Below are positions 18,303 to 26,169 of a stretch of DNA of 42,368 nt, in pieces. The notes beneath the pieces are model-generated. The model was not told where the DNA came from, did no database searches, and saw nothing but the letters and a program-made list of their open reading frames with translations. The stretch is from assembly GCA_910588745.1 (NCBI GenBank), contig CAJURK010000025.1, forward strand, positions 1 through 42,368, given 5' to 3'. Each line of letters begins with the position of its first letter. Within the stretch, counting starts at the first letter, position 1. Made by a program: the position numbers and the translations under genes. The DNA is from an uncultured Dorea sp. (GTDB taxonomy: Bacteria; Bacillota; Clostridia; Lachnospirales; Lachnospiraceae).

Positions 18303-18360
18303 CTTTGTTTTTCCTTTTCTCTCATTTGATTCGTTTTCCACGCCGTTTCTCTTCCGCAGT

Positions 18361-19071
18361 CTAAATATATTCTGCATCCGAGCGGAGGATGGATTCCTTC
18401 ACCAGTACGTCCATCGCGTCCAGGCAAATAGAAGGCACGTCATGCTTCCCGTTAAATACCGACAATTCCGTACACGCCAATATAATTACATCGCAGCCTT
18501 TCCGCATAAATTCACTGACCACCCGGTCAAACTTCCGTCTGTCTCCCGGCTTTCCCGCCTTGATATCGTCATAAATCAGAGACATCACATCCTTCTGCCG
18601 TTCCTCAGACAGTTTCACCGGCGTTACGCCCGCCTTCCTGCAGGCTTTGTAGTAAATCTTAGAATTAATGGTTCCGTCCGTCGCCATAATCCCCACCCGT
18701 TTCACATCCTCAAAATCCCGGACCGCATAGGCTACGCTTTCCTGAATCATATGGATAACCGGAATCTTTGTCGCCCGCTGTATATGATCGTAGAAATAGT
18801 GAGATGTATTGCAGGTAATCGCAATATTCGACACCCCCAGCGTCTCCAGCGTCCTTGCATCGTTGCACAGCATGTTAATCAGGCGCCTGCTGTTTCCGGA
18901 TATAATCGCTTCTGTTCGGTCCGGCATAGCCGCGTGACTCAGTATTACCATATCAATATGTTCCTGGTCACAAGACGCCTTCGTGTGGGCGATCACATTC
19001 TCATAATAATAGCTGGTAGCCTCCGGCCCCATTCCTCCAATCACACCCAAGGTCTTTCTCTTACGTTCCAT
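18361..19071 (-). CDS. Aspartate/glutamate racemase family protein
   Basis: A PLP-independent racemase of the Asp/Glu/hydantoin family. In 236 residues it has GVIGGMGPEAT near the N-terminus, the first catalytic region ITCNTSHYF (Cys87) and the second ILACTELS (Cys200); both thiols needed for two-base racemisation are present. GGMGPEAT favours aspartate racemase over MurI. It lies 9 bases after the ATP-grasp gene, which resembles D-aspartate ligase, so supplying D-Asp to that enzyme is the natural reading. Confidence 0.85.
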   Translation of the reverse strand: MERKRKTLGVIGGMGPEATSYYYENVIAHTKASCDQEHIDMVILSHAAMPDRTEAIISGNSRRLINMLCNDARTLETLGVSNIAITCNTSHYFYDHIQRATKIPVIHMIQESVAYAVRDFEDVKRVGIMATDGTINSKIYYKACRKAGVTPVKLSEERQKDVMSLIYDDIKAGKPGDRRKFDRVVSEFMRKGCDVIILACTELSVFNGKHDVPSICLDAMDVLVKESILRSDAEYI

Positions 19072-19080
19072 AAACTCACC

Positions 19081-20295
19081 TTATTTATAATACATATCAA
19101 AGTACTTGTACTGTTTCAAATGCGTCTTTATCATACGCAGAAAACGAGCCGGCTTCAAATCGCCTTTCTTAAATACCGGATTAACCGCCCTTCCTTCCGA
19201 AACCAGCTTTTTCATCTTCGCTACGTATTCCGGATTTTTTACATGTTTATAGGCTACTCCCTTTGGAACCGTCATCCACAGATGCTCTTCCTTCGCCTCT
19301 TCGTAAGGAAGCTCCCGGCAGTAAATGTAGTCCTCCACAAAGTACTTGGCTACGTTAAAACCCGAACCGGTCACATAATAGTTGCTGCGTCCCTGTCTGG
19401 TATTGATTTCAAAAAACCGGTACGTATTGTCTCTGCTGTCATATTTAATATCAAAATTAGAAAAACCTACATAATGGAGATCCTCCAGCAGGTTCTTCAC
19501 CCGTCCCATCAATTCTTTGTTGGGTTCCGTAATGATAACGGCATGGTTTCCCAGTCCATGAGGAGTATGTTCTTCCAGCAGGACATGTCCCAGACACATC
19601 ATCTTTACTTTACCGTGCTTGTCCGAATAAGAAGTCAGAACACGCATATATTCATCATTGCCCGGAATCATATCCTGAATAATCAAATCATCGTCATACC
19701 CTGCGCCGTAAATCTCCGAAATTACCTTCTCCAGCTCTTCCCTGTCCTTAATCTTATAAATTTTATTCTGAGTCTCAAAAGGATGTTCCCAGTAAGCAAT
19801 ACTGTTCGATGGCTTTAATATCACCGGATAAGGAAATTCACAGGCAAAATCAAGTCCCATCTCTCTCCGATAGACAATCGTCTTCGGATAAGCCACTCCA
19901 TGCTTTTCACACAGCTCATAGAACCGCTCTTTCTGCTGCAGGCTGTCCATCAGATCAAAATCAATGTACGGCGCAATCACGTTCGCAGGCAGCTTTGCCT
20001 TATGCTTACTTACAAGCGCCACATAGCTGTCCCCGCAGCCAATCAGAAGAATCTTCTTATCTCCATGCTCCCCGGCAAACTTCGTAATCCGGTTCAGAAA
20101 ATACTCGTCCGTATCAATAGCCGGGTTCCCCTCATAAATCGTAAGCTCACTGTTAAAGCTAGGACCCGTCTGGTATTTTCCAAACACGTAAGATTTCACC
20201 TGATATTGTTCATAAAATGCCCGCGCCACGCTATAAGTATTGATGTCGCCGCCAAGCAGCACGGGTATAAACTCTCTCTCTCTAAATTCCATCAT
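19081..20295 (-). CDS. ATP-grasp ligase resembling D-aspartate ligase (Asl)
   Basis: A 404-residue ATP-grasp enzyme. It begins FIPVLLGGDINTYSVARAF, has CGDSYVALVSKHK and APYIDF in the N-domain, the ATP-binding lysine region PVILKPSNSIAYWE, and the metal-ligand segment FFEINTRQGRS. This layout matches my memory of the Enterococcus faecium D-Asp ligase that acylates the epsilon-amine of L-Lys in UDP-MurNAc-pentapeptide. The first of two consecutive ATG codons fits the AAGGAG site best. First gene of the unit with the racemase and second MurE. Other carboxylate-amine ligase roles are possible. Confidence 0.75.
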   Translation of the reverse strand: MMEFREREFIPVLLGGDINTYSVARAFYEQYQVKSYVFGKYQTGPSFNSELTIYEGNPAIDTDEYFLNRITKFAGEHGDKKILLIGCGDSYVALVSKHKAKLPANVIAPYIDFDLMDSLQQKERFYELCEKHGVAYPKTIVYRREMGLDFACEFPYPVILKPSNSIAYWEHPFETQNKIYKIKDREELEKVISEIYGAGYDDDLIIQDMIPGNDEYMRVLTSYSDKHGKVKMMCLGHVLLEEHTPHGLGNHAVIITEPNKELMGRVKNLLEDLHYVGFSNFDIKYDSRDNTYRFFEINTRQGRSNYYVTGSGFNVAKYFVEDYIYCRELPYEEAKEEHLWMTVPKGVAYKHVKNPEYVAKMKKLVSEGRAVNPVFKKGDLKPARFLRMIKTHLKQYKYFDMYYK

Positions 20296-20357
20296 TAACC
20301 AAAAACTCCTTCTTCAGCCATTCTGTTTTCTCAGCTTTTTACATCGCGTCTTTTCCT

Positions 20358-20366
20358 ATTGTATCA
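20358..20366 (-). promoter_or_regulatory. Extended -10 promoter of the ATP-grasp/racemase/MurE unit
   Basis: Minus-strand TGATACAAT is an extended -10 (TGn plus TACAAT), 62 bases before the start codon. The -35 position 17 bases away reads CTTTTA and is weak. The same GATATGATACAATA string recurs upstream of the HAD gene (32192). Confidence 0.5.
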
Positions 20367-20401
20367 TATCTTTTTAAGAATAAAAGTAGTTTCCGAATTT
20401 T

Positions 20402-21262
20402 TTAAACAGATTCTTTAAAACCTTCCCCAACCACTTCGTTCGACTCCATAATAACGGTAAAAGCCTTCGGATCAATTTCCCGGACCAATTTCTTAATCGC
20501 ATACATCTGTTTATTATTGCAGGCGCACATCACCACGTCTTTCTCCCTTCCGGAATAGCTCCCCCGGCCCTGAAGGATCGTAGAACCCCGGCCTGAATAC
20601 TCGTCAATCCGCGAAGCCACTTCCGCTCCCCGCTCTGTTACAATCAAGGTCATTTTTCCCTCATAGACGCCGTACATAATCCGGTCCATAACGTTTGCCA
20701 TCAAATAAGTCACAATAATGCCATAAATAAAACCGTCTACCTCCTGAAAAACAATAACACTTCCCATAACAATCGTTACCATATCAAGCACAAACGTGAT
20801 AAAGCCCAGGCTGAAATGCGGATAGATTTTCTTCACCGACAATGTAATAAAATCCTGTCCTCCGGTTGATGAACCCCGCATAAAAATTATGGCAAAACCG
20901 GTTCCGCAAAGAACCCCCATGCACAGAGCCGCTAAAAACCGGTTTCCCTCGTATACCGGAAGCAGCGGCGCCACATAATCCGTCAGAATCGACGAAATGA
21001 TGATAGATTTTAAGGATTTCAGAAAAAAATTCTTTCCTAAAAATTTGTAACACAAGACCGCCACCGGGACGTTTAAGAGAATTGTTCCGATACCGACCGG
21101 AATCCCAAGAAGATGATAAAGAATAATGGCAATCCCTGAAAAACCCGCCACTGGAAAGATAGCATGCAATGCAAAATTATACACTCCTACCGCAATCATC
21201 ATTCCTCCTGCCACGTCTACCAAAATATCCGCGCCAAATTCTTTTAAGCTGTAATTCTTCAT
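20402..21262 (-). CDS. YitT family membrane protein (DUF161/DUF2179)
   Basis: A 286-residue integral membrane protein with about five or six hydrophobic segments in the first 200 residues and a soluble C-terminal DUF2179 domain (from about GRGSTILQGRGSYSG to the end, with CACNNKQMYAIKKLV). The family is widespread in Firmicutes and its transport role is unproven. A GGAGGAG site precedes ATG 21260-21262. It stands alone between two terminated units; no clear terminator of its own is visible. Confidence 0.9.
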   Translation of the reverse strand: MKNYSLKEFGADILVDVAGGMMIAVGVYNFALHAIFPVAGFSGIAIILYHLLGIPVGIGTILLNVPVAVLCYKFLGKNFFLKSLKSIIISSILTDYVAPLLPVYEGNRFLAALCMGVLCGTGFAIIFMRGSSTGGQDFITLSVKKIYPHFSLGFITFVLDMVTIVMGSVIVFQEVDGFIYGIIVTYLMANVMDRIMYGVYEGKMTLIVTERGAEVASRIDEYSGRGSTILQGRGSYSGREKDVVMCACNNKQMYAIKKLVREIDPKAFTVIMESNEVVGEGFKESV

Positions 21263-21350
21263 ATTTCACTCTCCTCCATGTTCCATCACGCCAGTGAATT
21301 TTAAGTTATCATCCGCGCAAATAGCAAAGTCCTCAGACACCCCGTTTCCA

Positions 21351-21397
21351 AAAAGAAAAAGCGGCTGCAAACTATAAAATTATAATTCGCAGCTGCT
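21351..21397 (-). terminator. Terminator of the sugar ABC transporter operon
   Basis: The stem AGCAGCTGC/GCAGCCGCT (21360-21397, one wobble) encloses an AT-rich loop that can pair further. On the minus strand it is followed by TTTTTCTTTT. It lies 62 bases past the stop of the 55-residue protein gene. Confidence 0.8.
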
Positions 21398-21459
21398 CTT
21401 TATGCTATTCATTATATTCCCTCAAATTTATCTTGTCAATGGTGCAGAATGGGCGTTGC

Positions 21460-21627
21460 TCACTGATGCGTCTTATTATACACAAACAGCAGCGCCAGCA
21501 GCCCTAGAAGCCCCGCCAGCATCTTCATCAAATGCGGAACTCCCACCGTCCTCTGTCCGGTTACGATCAGGGCAATACATATTACAAAAGCAATCAGCGC
21601 TATCAGTCTGACCAGCCATTTATTCAT
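21460..21627 (-). CDS. Small membrane protein, DUF6903-like
   Basis: A 55-residue protein with a clear start: ATG at 21625-21627 preceded by CAGGAGGG. It has a hydrophobic N-terminal helix, a conserved-looking turn VTGQRTVGVPHLMKMLAGL, and a second helix LGLLALLFVYN. I recall this pattern as DUF6903, a small family seen in Lachnospiraceae, sometimes beside sugar ABC transporters. It follows the second permease by 36 bases and precedes the operon terminator, so it is the last gene of the transporter operon. Function is unknown; an accessory role in the permease complex is a guess. Confidence 0.75.
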   Translation of the reverse strand: MNKWLVRLIALIAFVICIALIVTGQRTVGVPHLMKMLAGLLGLLALLFVYNKTHQ

Positions 21628-21663
21628 AACTTTTTCCCTCCTGTTATCTATATGCTACCCTTG

Positions 21664-22533
21664 TTATCCTTTCAGTCCGCCTAAGCTCATACCTTCCGTC
21701 AGCTTCTTCTGTACGCAGATATACAGAATCAGTACCGGAAGCATTACAATAACCAGACCCGCATACAGCCTGCCGTAATTTGCCGCCGCCTGCTGCGCCT
21801 GCATCAGGCGCATTAATCCTACCGGAAGGGTCTGTTCTTCTCCGGTGAGCAACGTCATGGATATGATATACTCATTCCAGAAGGAAAGGAAGTTAAATAA
21901 AATTACCGTAATAATACTTGGCCTCGCCATAGGCATCATAACCTGTATCATGGTTCTCCAGTATCCGCAGCCGTCCACAAACGCCGCTTCCTCGTAATCT
22001 CTCGGAATTGTTACGAAAAAACCTGACAGCAGGTAAATGGTAAATGGAAGCGCCGTCGAAGCATATACCAGCGCCACGACGAACAGATTATTTAAGAAGA
22101 ACCCTCTCCCGATTACCTGATTCAGCCATCTGTCTCCGTCCACAAACATCAGGAAAATCGGAACCACGATATAGTTCACATTGATAAACAATCCGCCCAT
22201 AAACATAATGTTGCACAGCTTACTGCCCGGAAAACGGTAGCGCGCCAGCACGTATGCGGCTGGCAAAGCCAACACCAGCAAAAGCAAAAGGGCCAGTGCA
22301 GTCACAATGACGGAATTTAAAAAATAGTCCCCCATCCGCGCTTCCGCAAACGCATCGATAAAGTTCTGGATGTAAACGCCCTTTGGCATTGCCCACGGAT
22401 TGCCGTAAAACTCGGAATTTTCCTTGATAGAAGCGAGAAATACCCAGCCGACCGGCACAACAATGCTGACCGCTAACGCCAGCAGCACCACATAGATAAA
22501 CAGTTTATATAACTGTCTGCTTGTCTTATCCAT
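21664..22533 (-). CDS. Carbohydrate ABC transporter permease, MalG type
   Basis: One of two membrane subunits of a CUT1 sugar importer. The 289 residues have six hydrophobic spans, an N-terminal VPVGWVFLASIKENSEF segment typical of MalG-like proteins, and the EAA loop (EEAAFVDGCGYWRTMIQVMMPMARP) that docks the ATPase. A TTAGGAGGGGG ribosome site precedes ATG 22531-22533. It lies 12 bases after the other permease gene. No ATPase gene is present in this operon. Confidence 0.92.
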   Translation of the reverse strand: MDKTSRQLYKLFIYVVLLALAVSIVVPVGWVFLASIKENSEFYGNPWAMPKGVYIQNFIDAFAEARMGDYFLNSVIVTALALLLLLVLALPAAYVLARYRFPGSKLCNIMFMGGLFINVNYIVVPIFLMFVDGDRWLNQVIGRGFFLNNLFVVALVYASTALPFTIYLLSGFFVTIPRDYEEAAFVDGCGYWRTMIQVMMPMARPSIITVILFNFLSFWNEYIISMTLLTGEEQTLPVGLMRLMQAQQAAANYGRLYAGLVIVMLPVLILYICVQKKLTEGMSLGGLKG

Positions 22534-22545
22534 AATCTCCCCCTC

Positions 22546-23439
22546 CTAAAATTCCAGCGGTTCCCGCTTAGTCACAAGATTCACCAATCCTGCAAGCCCA
22601 AAGGAGAACAGGAATACTACCACTCCGATTGCCATACCATATCCGTAAGAGGAATTGGTATACGCCTGTCCGTACATATAACTTAAAAATACCTCGCTGG
22701 CGCCGTCCGGCTTTCCGCTGGTCATAGCCTGAACAAACAGGAAACTTAAGTTAATGGTACTGATAATGAAAAATGTCAGCGTAGTCCGCACGTTTGTCCA
22801 GATCAGAGGAAGCGTAATATGGAAAAACTGATAGATCTTTCCCGCGCCCTCTAAATTCGCCGACTCGTACAGACTCTCCGGCACCCCGGCCATACTTGCC
22901 ATATACATTACCATATAGTATCCGATTGCCTGCCATACCATGGCAATCACCAGACTGTACACGACCAGACGCTGATTGCCCAGCCACAGAATGGGAGCGG
23001 CGTCCTTCGCGCGGAATACAGACAGAATGCTGTTAAGCAGTCCCTGGTTCGGATCATAAATTGCCGAAAATATCGCCGATATTACAACTACGGACAGGAT
23101 ATTCGGTATATAGAATATAATCCGGAAAAAATTCTGTCCCTTAATCTTTTCCCTGGACAGGATCGCTGCAAAAATCAGTGCAAATGCCATCGTAATAATG
23201 GTCACCAGCACAATCAGCAGAATTGAGTTCTGGAACGACCGATAGAACTTATCATCCTGAAACAAAATCTTAAAATTGTTCAGGCCGACAAATGTCTTAT
23301 TGTTCGAGAACCCGCCCCACTTATACAGGGACATCTTAAATACATTGATCGTGGGAATGAGCATAAATATGATAAACAAAATGACGGACGGCAGTATACA
23401 AACTGCAATAAAGCCATTTTTACCTCGTTTACTCTTCAT
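22546..23439 (-). CDS. Carbohydrate ABC transporter permease, MalF type
   Basis: The partner CUT1 permease with six spans. The 297-residue reading starts at ATG 23437-23439, which has GAGGAGGG 8 bases upstream; an alternative start 18 bases earlier would put the ribosome site inside the gene. It begins with a basic stretch, then the first span, a periplasm-side-type loop with SLYKWGGFSNN, and the EAA loop (YESANLEGAGKIYQFFHITLPLIW). It lies between the binding-protein gene and the MalG-type gene. Confidence 0.92.
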   Translation of the reverse strand: MKSKRGKNGFIAVCILPSVILFIIFMLIPTINVFKMSLYKWGGFSNNKTFVGLNNFKILFQDDKFYRSFQNSILLIVLVTIITMAFALIFAAILSREKIKGQNFFRIIFYIPNILSVVVISAIFSAIYDPNQGLLNSILSVFRAKDAAPILWLGNQRLVVYSLVIAMVWQAIGYYMVMYMASMAGVPESLYESANLEGAGKIYQFFHITLPLIWTNVRTTLTFFIISTINLSFLFVQAMTSGKPDGASEVFLSYMYGQAYTNSSYGYGMAIGVVVFLFSFGLAGLVNLVTKREPLEF

Positions 23440-23534
23440 TCTCCGCCCTCCTCTCAAACTCCTGATATAGCATCCTGCACATAAAACTTATCGCCTGGCC
23501 ATACCAGAAAGAAAAATGCAATACATGTAAGACA

Positions 23535-23555
23535 GGGGGACATGACATGTCCCCC
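23535..23555 (-). promoter_or_regulatory. Intercistronic hairpin between binding-protein and permease genes
   Basis: GGGGGACATG and its complement are separated by a single base, giving an 8 to 9 base-pair stem with a tiny loop. It lies 21 bases past the binding-protein stop. There is no T-run directly after it, so it more likely protects the upstream mRNA or partly attenuates than terminates fully. Confidence 0.5.
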
Positions 23556-23575
23556 CACCCTGATTCTACCTGTTA

Positions 23576-24931
23576 CTACATTGCGTCTCTTAACTTGTCA
23601 CTTGTCTCTTCTACTCCGGTCTGCCACTCTTCAACAGTCTTGTCGCCGCTTACGATACTGTCAACAGCCTTGAACAGAGAATCCGCCATGGATACGCCCT
23701 CTACAGGCTCCGTAGCTGCAAAACCGCCCATTACCGCAACTGCAGCGTCATTATCATAGATCTGATAGTATAATTTGTTCTCATCGCTGAGTTTCTCAGA
23801 AATTCCGTTGATCGGCTGAACCGCTCCTGCCTCAGCGAAAATCTCTGCCGCCTTATCGGAATACATAAATGCAACCCACTCCATTGCAAGCTCCTGATTC
23901 TTTGCCTCTGCCGGTACCCAGAGCTGCTCGAAGAATGTGAAGGATGACGGCTTCTCGCCTGTCGCCACTGCCGGAACTGCCGTGAATCCCCACTCGAATC
24001 CATCTGCTCTCGGAGCGTCCGCCATCTCGCCTGGCAGCCATGTTCCGTTCGGGCAGAAGATTGCCTTGTTGTCAAGGATTAACTGCTGGTTCTTGGTGAA
24101 GCCTTCGTCATTGGCATTGCCAACTGTAGTAGGCTCTACATACTCGGCAAGCTTTCCAATCAGTTCAAATACTGCCGTCGCCTCGTCTGACTCCCAAATT
24201 CCGTCTTCATAGGTCATACATTTGTTATAGAAATCTGCTCCGCCTGAAGACTCTAATAACGCATAGGTAAATGCGTCAAAATAACCGGTAGTCGGATATG
24301 TAAAGAGCGCGATTCCTTCTTTCTTTGCCTTATCGCCAAGTTCCCACATCTCTTCCCATGTAGTAGGAACTTCCCATTTCTTTTCTTTCAGCAGTCCCGC
24401 ATTGTAGAATAATCCGCAAGGGCTGTAGAACATCGGCGCATAATACGTCTGGCCGTCGTTGTAAGGCATGGTTCCAAGGGTATCAAGGAAGCCCGGAAGA
24501 ATCTTATCCTTAACGGTTACGTCCTCGCCCGGAATTGTCATATCCAGAACTTCGTCCAAGCATGCCAGACCTTTTTCCTTTGTCAGGGTCTCGGTAAGCG
24601 CTGCGTCACGTCCGGTCGCACAGTGTACCACATCCGGATAATCTCCGCTCTTCATTGCAGGAGTAATCTTATCCTCAATCTTCTTATCGGTGGTAACCTC
24701 AACGGTAACGCCTTCGTGGGTTTCCTCAAAAGCCGCCGCAACTTCCGTCCACATATCCGCGCCGTAAGCGCTCTCAAGCGCTGCGACCTTTAAAACCTGT
24801 CCGTCCCCGTCAGCTCCGCTGTCTTTACTATCTCCACCCGTACTGCTGCCGCCGCAGCCTGCCAGGCAGGTCATTGTCATAGCAGCTACAAGTCCAGCCG
24901 CAAGCCATCTTCTTAACTTTTCCTTTTTCAT
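23576..24931 (-). CDS. Sugar ABC transporter substrate-binding lipoprotein
   Basis: An extracellular family-1 solute-binding protein of 451 residues. The signal peptide ends in the lipobox CLAGC with Cys26 as anchor, followed by a Gly/Ser/Asp linker. The mature part opens with KVAALESAYGADMWTEVAAAFEE and has the two-lobe pattern with WEEMWELGDKAKKEGI and the NKAIFCPNGTWLPGEM ligand-cleft region. Closest types in memory are amino-sugar binders of the NgcE kind. It is the first gene of the transporter operon and is divergent from the AraC regulator. Together with GH112 nearby, galacto- or lacto-N-biose is a reasonable ligand guess. Confidence 0.9.
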   Translation of the reverse strand: MKKEKLRRWLAAGLVAAMTMTCLAGCGGSSTGGDSKDSGADGDGQVLKVAALESAYGADMWTEVAAAFEETHEGVTVEVTTDKKIEDKITPAMKSGDYPDVVHCATGRDAALTETLTKEKGLACLDEVLDMTIPGEDVTVKDKILPGFLDTLGTMPYNDGQTYYAPMFYSPCGLFYNAGLLKEKKWEVPTTWEEMWELGDKAKKEGIALFTYPTTGYFDAFTYALLESSGGADFYNKCMTYEDGIWESDEATAVFELIGKLAEYVEPTTVGNANDEGFTKNQQLILDNKAIFCPNGTWLPGEMADAPRADGFEWGFTAVPAVATGEKPSSFTFFEQLWVPAEAKNQELAMEWVAFMYSDKAAEIFAEAGAVQPINGISEKLSDENKLYYQIYDNDAAVAVMGGFAATEPVEGVSMADSLFKAVDSIVSGDKTVEEWQTGVEETSDKLRDAM

Positions 24932-24973
24932 TCTTTTCCTCCTAATCTCTTTGATACTACGAGTGACTGATTG

Positions 24974-24982
24974 ATTTTATCA
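24974..24982 (-). promoter_or_regulatory. Extended -10 element upstream of the binding-protein gene
   Basis: Minus-strand TGATAAAAT forms an extended -10 about 43 bases before the start codon. No good -35 is seen at the right distance, as is common for promoters that need an AraC-type activator. The whole divergent region runs 24932-25172. Confidence 0.4.
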
Positions 24983-25079
24983 TAACCTATATTCTGTTTA
25001 ATTCCTATACGTATCTTGTCCACTTTTTTATAGATATTGCTTTTTTATTTGCATATATCAACTATTTTCGGCAAAATCA

Positions 25080-25108
25080 TTGTAACAATTATCAGTTTCC
25101 AGTATAAT
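25080..25108 (+). promoter_or_regulatory. SigA-type promoter of the AraC regulator
   Basis: TTGTAA (25080-25085) and TATAAT (25103-25108) are exactly 17 bases apart on the plus strand, 65 bases before the chosen start codon. This is the best consensus promoter on the plus strand of the window. Confidence 0.7.
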
Positions 25109-25172
25109 AGACTTGTTTCTTTCGTATATTTTATACACAGTCATCTCAATATTCAAAAAGATTGGAGTTTAC

Positions 25173-26036
25173 ATGCCGTACCAGAGATATAAGCCGGATT
25201 TCCCAAAACCGGATTCCAGGCTGACCCGTTCCCTAAACACGCAATTACTTTATATTACCCACTCCTGTTATGATAGGAAATGGCAGAGCGTCATGCACGC
25301 CCATCCATTTACAGAAGTGTTCTTTGTGGTAAATGGAACCGGCAAGTTCCAGGTGGAGGATAAGACCTTTTTTGTGGGAAAGGATGACTTAATCATCATC
25401 AACCCCAACGTTATGCATACTGAATTCAACCATGGGAAGGAAGCTTTAGAATATATTATCTTAGGGCTTGACGGCCTTTTATTCCAGCATTCCGGACAGC
25501 CCCAGAGCGATTACCGCATTTATAACCTCCCGAACCACCGCACGGAGATCTTGTTCTATCTAAAAGCCATCCTCCAGGAGCTGCAGCAGAAAAAAGAGCA
25601 TTATACGGAAGTCTGTCAGGATCTTTTGGAAATCCTGCTGCTTCTGCTGATGCGGGACACAAAGTCTACGTTAGACAGCGCTTCCATCGACAAAGCTTCC
25701 AGAGAGTGCCGTTTTATCGAACAGTATCTGGACGAACACTTTACGGAAAACATTACCCTCGAGATGTTAAGCACGCTGACTTATATGAACAAATACTATA
25801 TGGTTCACGCTTTTAAGAAATACAAGGGAATGTCGCCGATTAATTATCTCATCAGCCGCAGGCTGAACGAAGCCAGGCATCTCCTTGAAACTACGGATTA
25901 TCCCATCGCCAAGATTGCGCAGGCGGCCGGATTTTCCTCCCAGTCCTACTTCTCCCAGGTATTCCGAAAAGAGCTGAACATTACGCCGGCGCAATACCGG
26001 AAGCAGGCAGGTAAAGAAGAGTCGTTGCGATGCTGA
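25173..26036 (+). CDS. AraC family transcriptional regulator
   Basis: A 287-residue regulator with an N-terminal cupin-type ligand domain (MHAHPFTEVFFVVNGTGKF and INPNVMHTEF) and a C-terminal double helix-turn-helix (about 185-280; ITLEMLSTLTYMNKYYMVHAFKKYKG, then PIAKIAQAAGFSSQSYFSQVFRKE). The ATG at 25173 has TTGGAG 8 bases upstream; the frame is open from 25113 but that part overlaps the promoter region. It is divergent from the transporter operon and convergent with GH112, so it probably activates one or both in response to a sugar. Confidence 0.9.
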   Translation: MPYQRYKPDFPKPDSRLTRSLNTQLLYITHSCYDRKWQSVMHAHPFTEVFFVVNGTGKFQVEDKTFFVGKDDLIIINPNVMHTEFNHGKEALEYIILGLDGLLFQHSGQPQSDYRIYNLPNHRTEILFYLKAILQELQQKKEHYTEVCQDLLEILLLLLMRDTKSTLDSASIDKASRECRFIEQYLDEHFTENITLEMLSTLTYMNKYYMVHAFKKYKGMSPINYLISRRLNEARHLLETTDYPIAKIAQAAGFSSQSYFSQVFRKELNITPAQYRKQAGKEESLRC

Positions 26037-26052
26037 AAATATCAATTAAAGA

Positions 26053-26115
26053 AAACGCTCCCTTCTAAATAGACAGGCGAAGCATTAACGCTTGTCACTT
26101 TAGAAGGGAGCGTTT
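26053..26115. terminator. Bidirectional terminator between araC-type gene and GH112
   Basis: A perfect 17-base-pair stem (AAACGCTCCCTTCTAAA and complement) with an inner imperfect stem GACAGGCG/CGCTTGTC. Minus-strand exit is GCGTTTTCTTTAATTG, a good T-run for GH112. It also lies 16 bases past the convergent regulator gene. Confidence 0.8.
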
Positions 26116-26169
26116 CCACGCTTCACACAAGGCCGCATTATTTTGAAATAACCGGTGCTTAAATCTTAC

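Noticed and set aside
18442..19818. Long plus-strand open frame of about 458 codons
   Set aside because: It lies opposite the racemase and ATP-grasp genes, has a Tyr/His/Arg/Ile-biased composition typical of antisense frames, no ribosome site and no recognisable motif.
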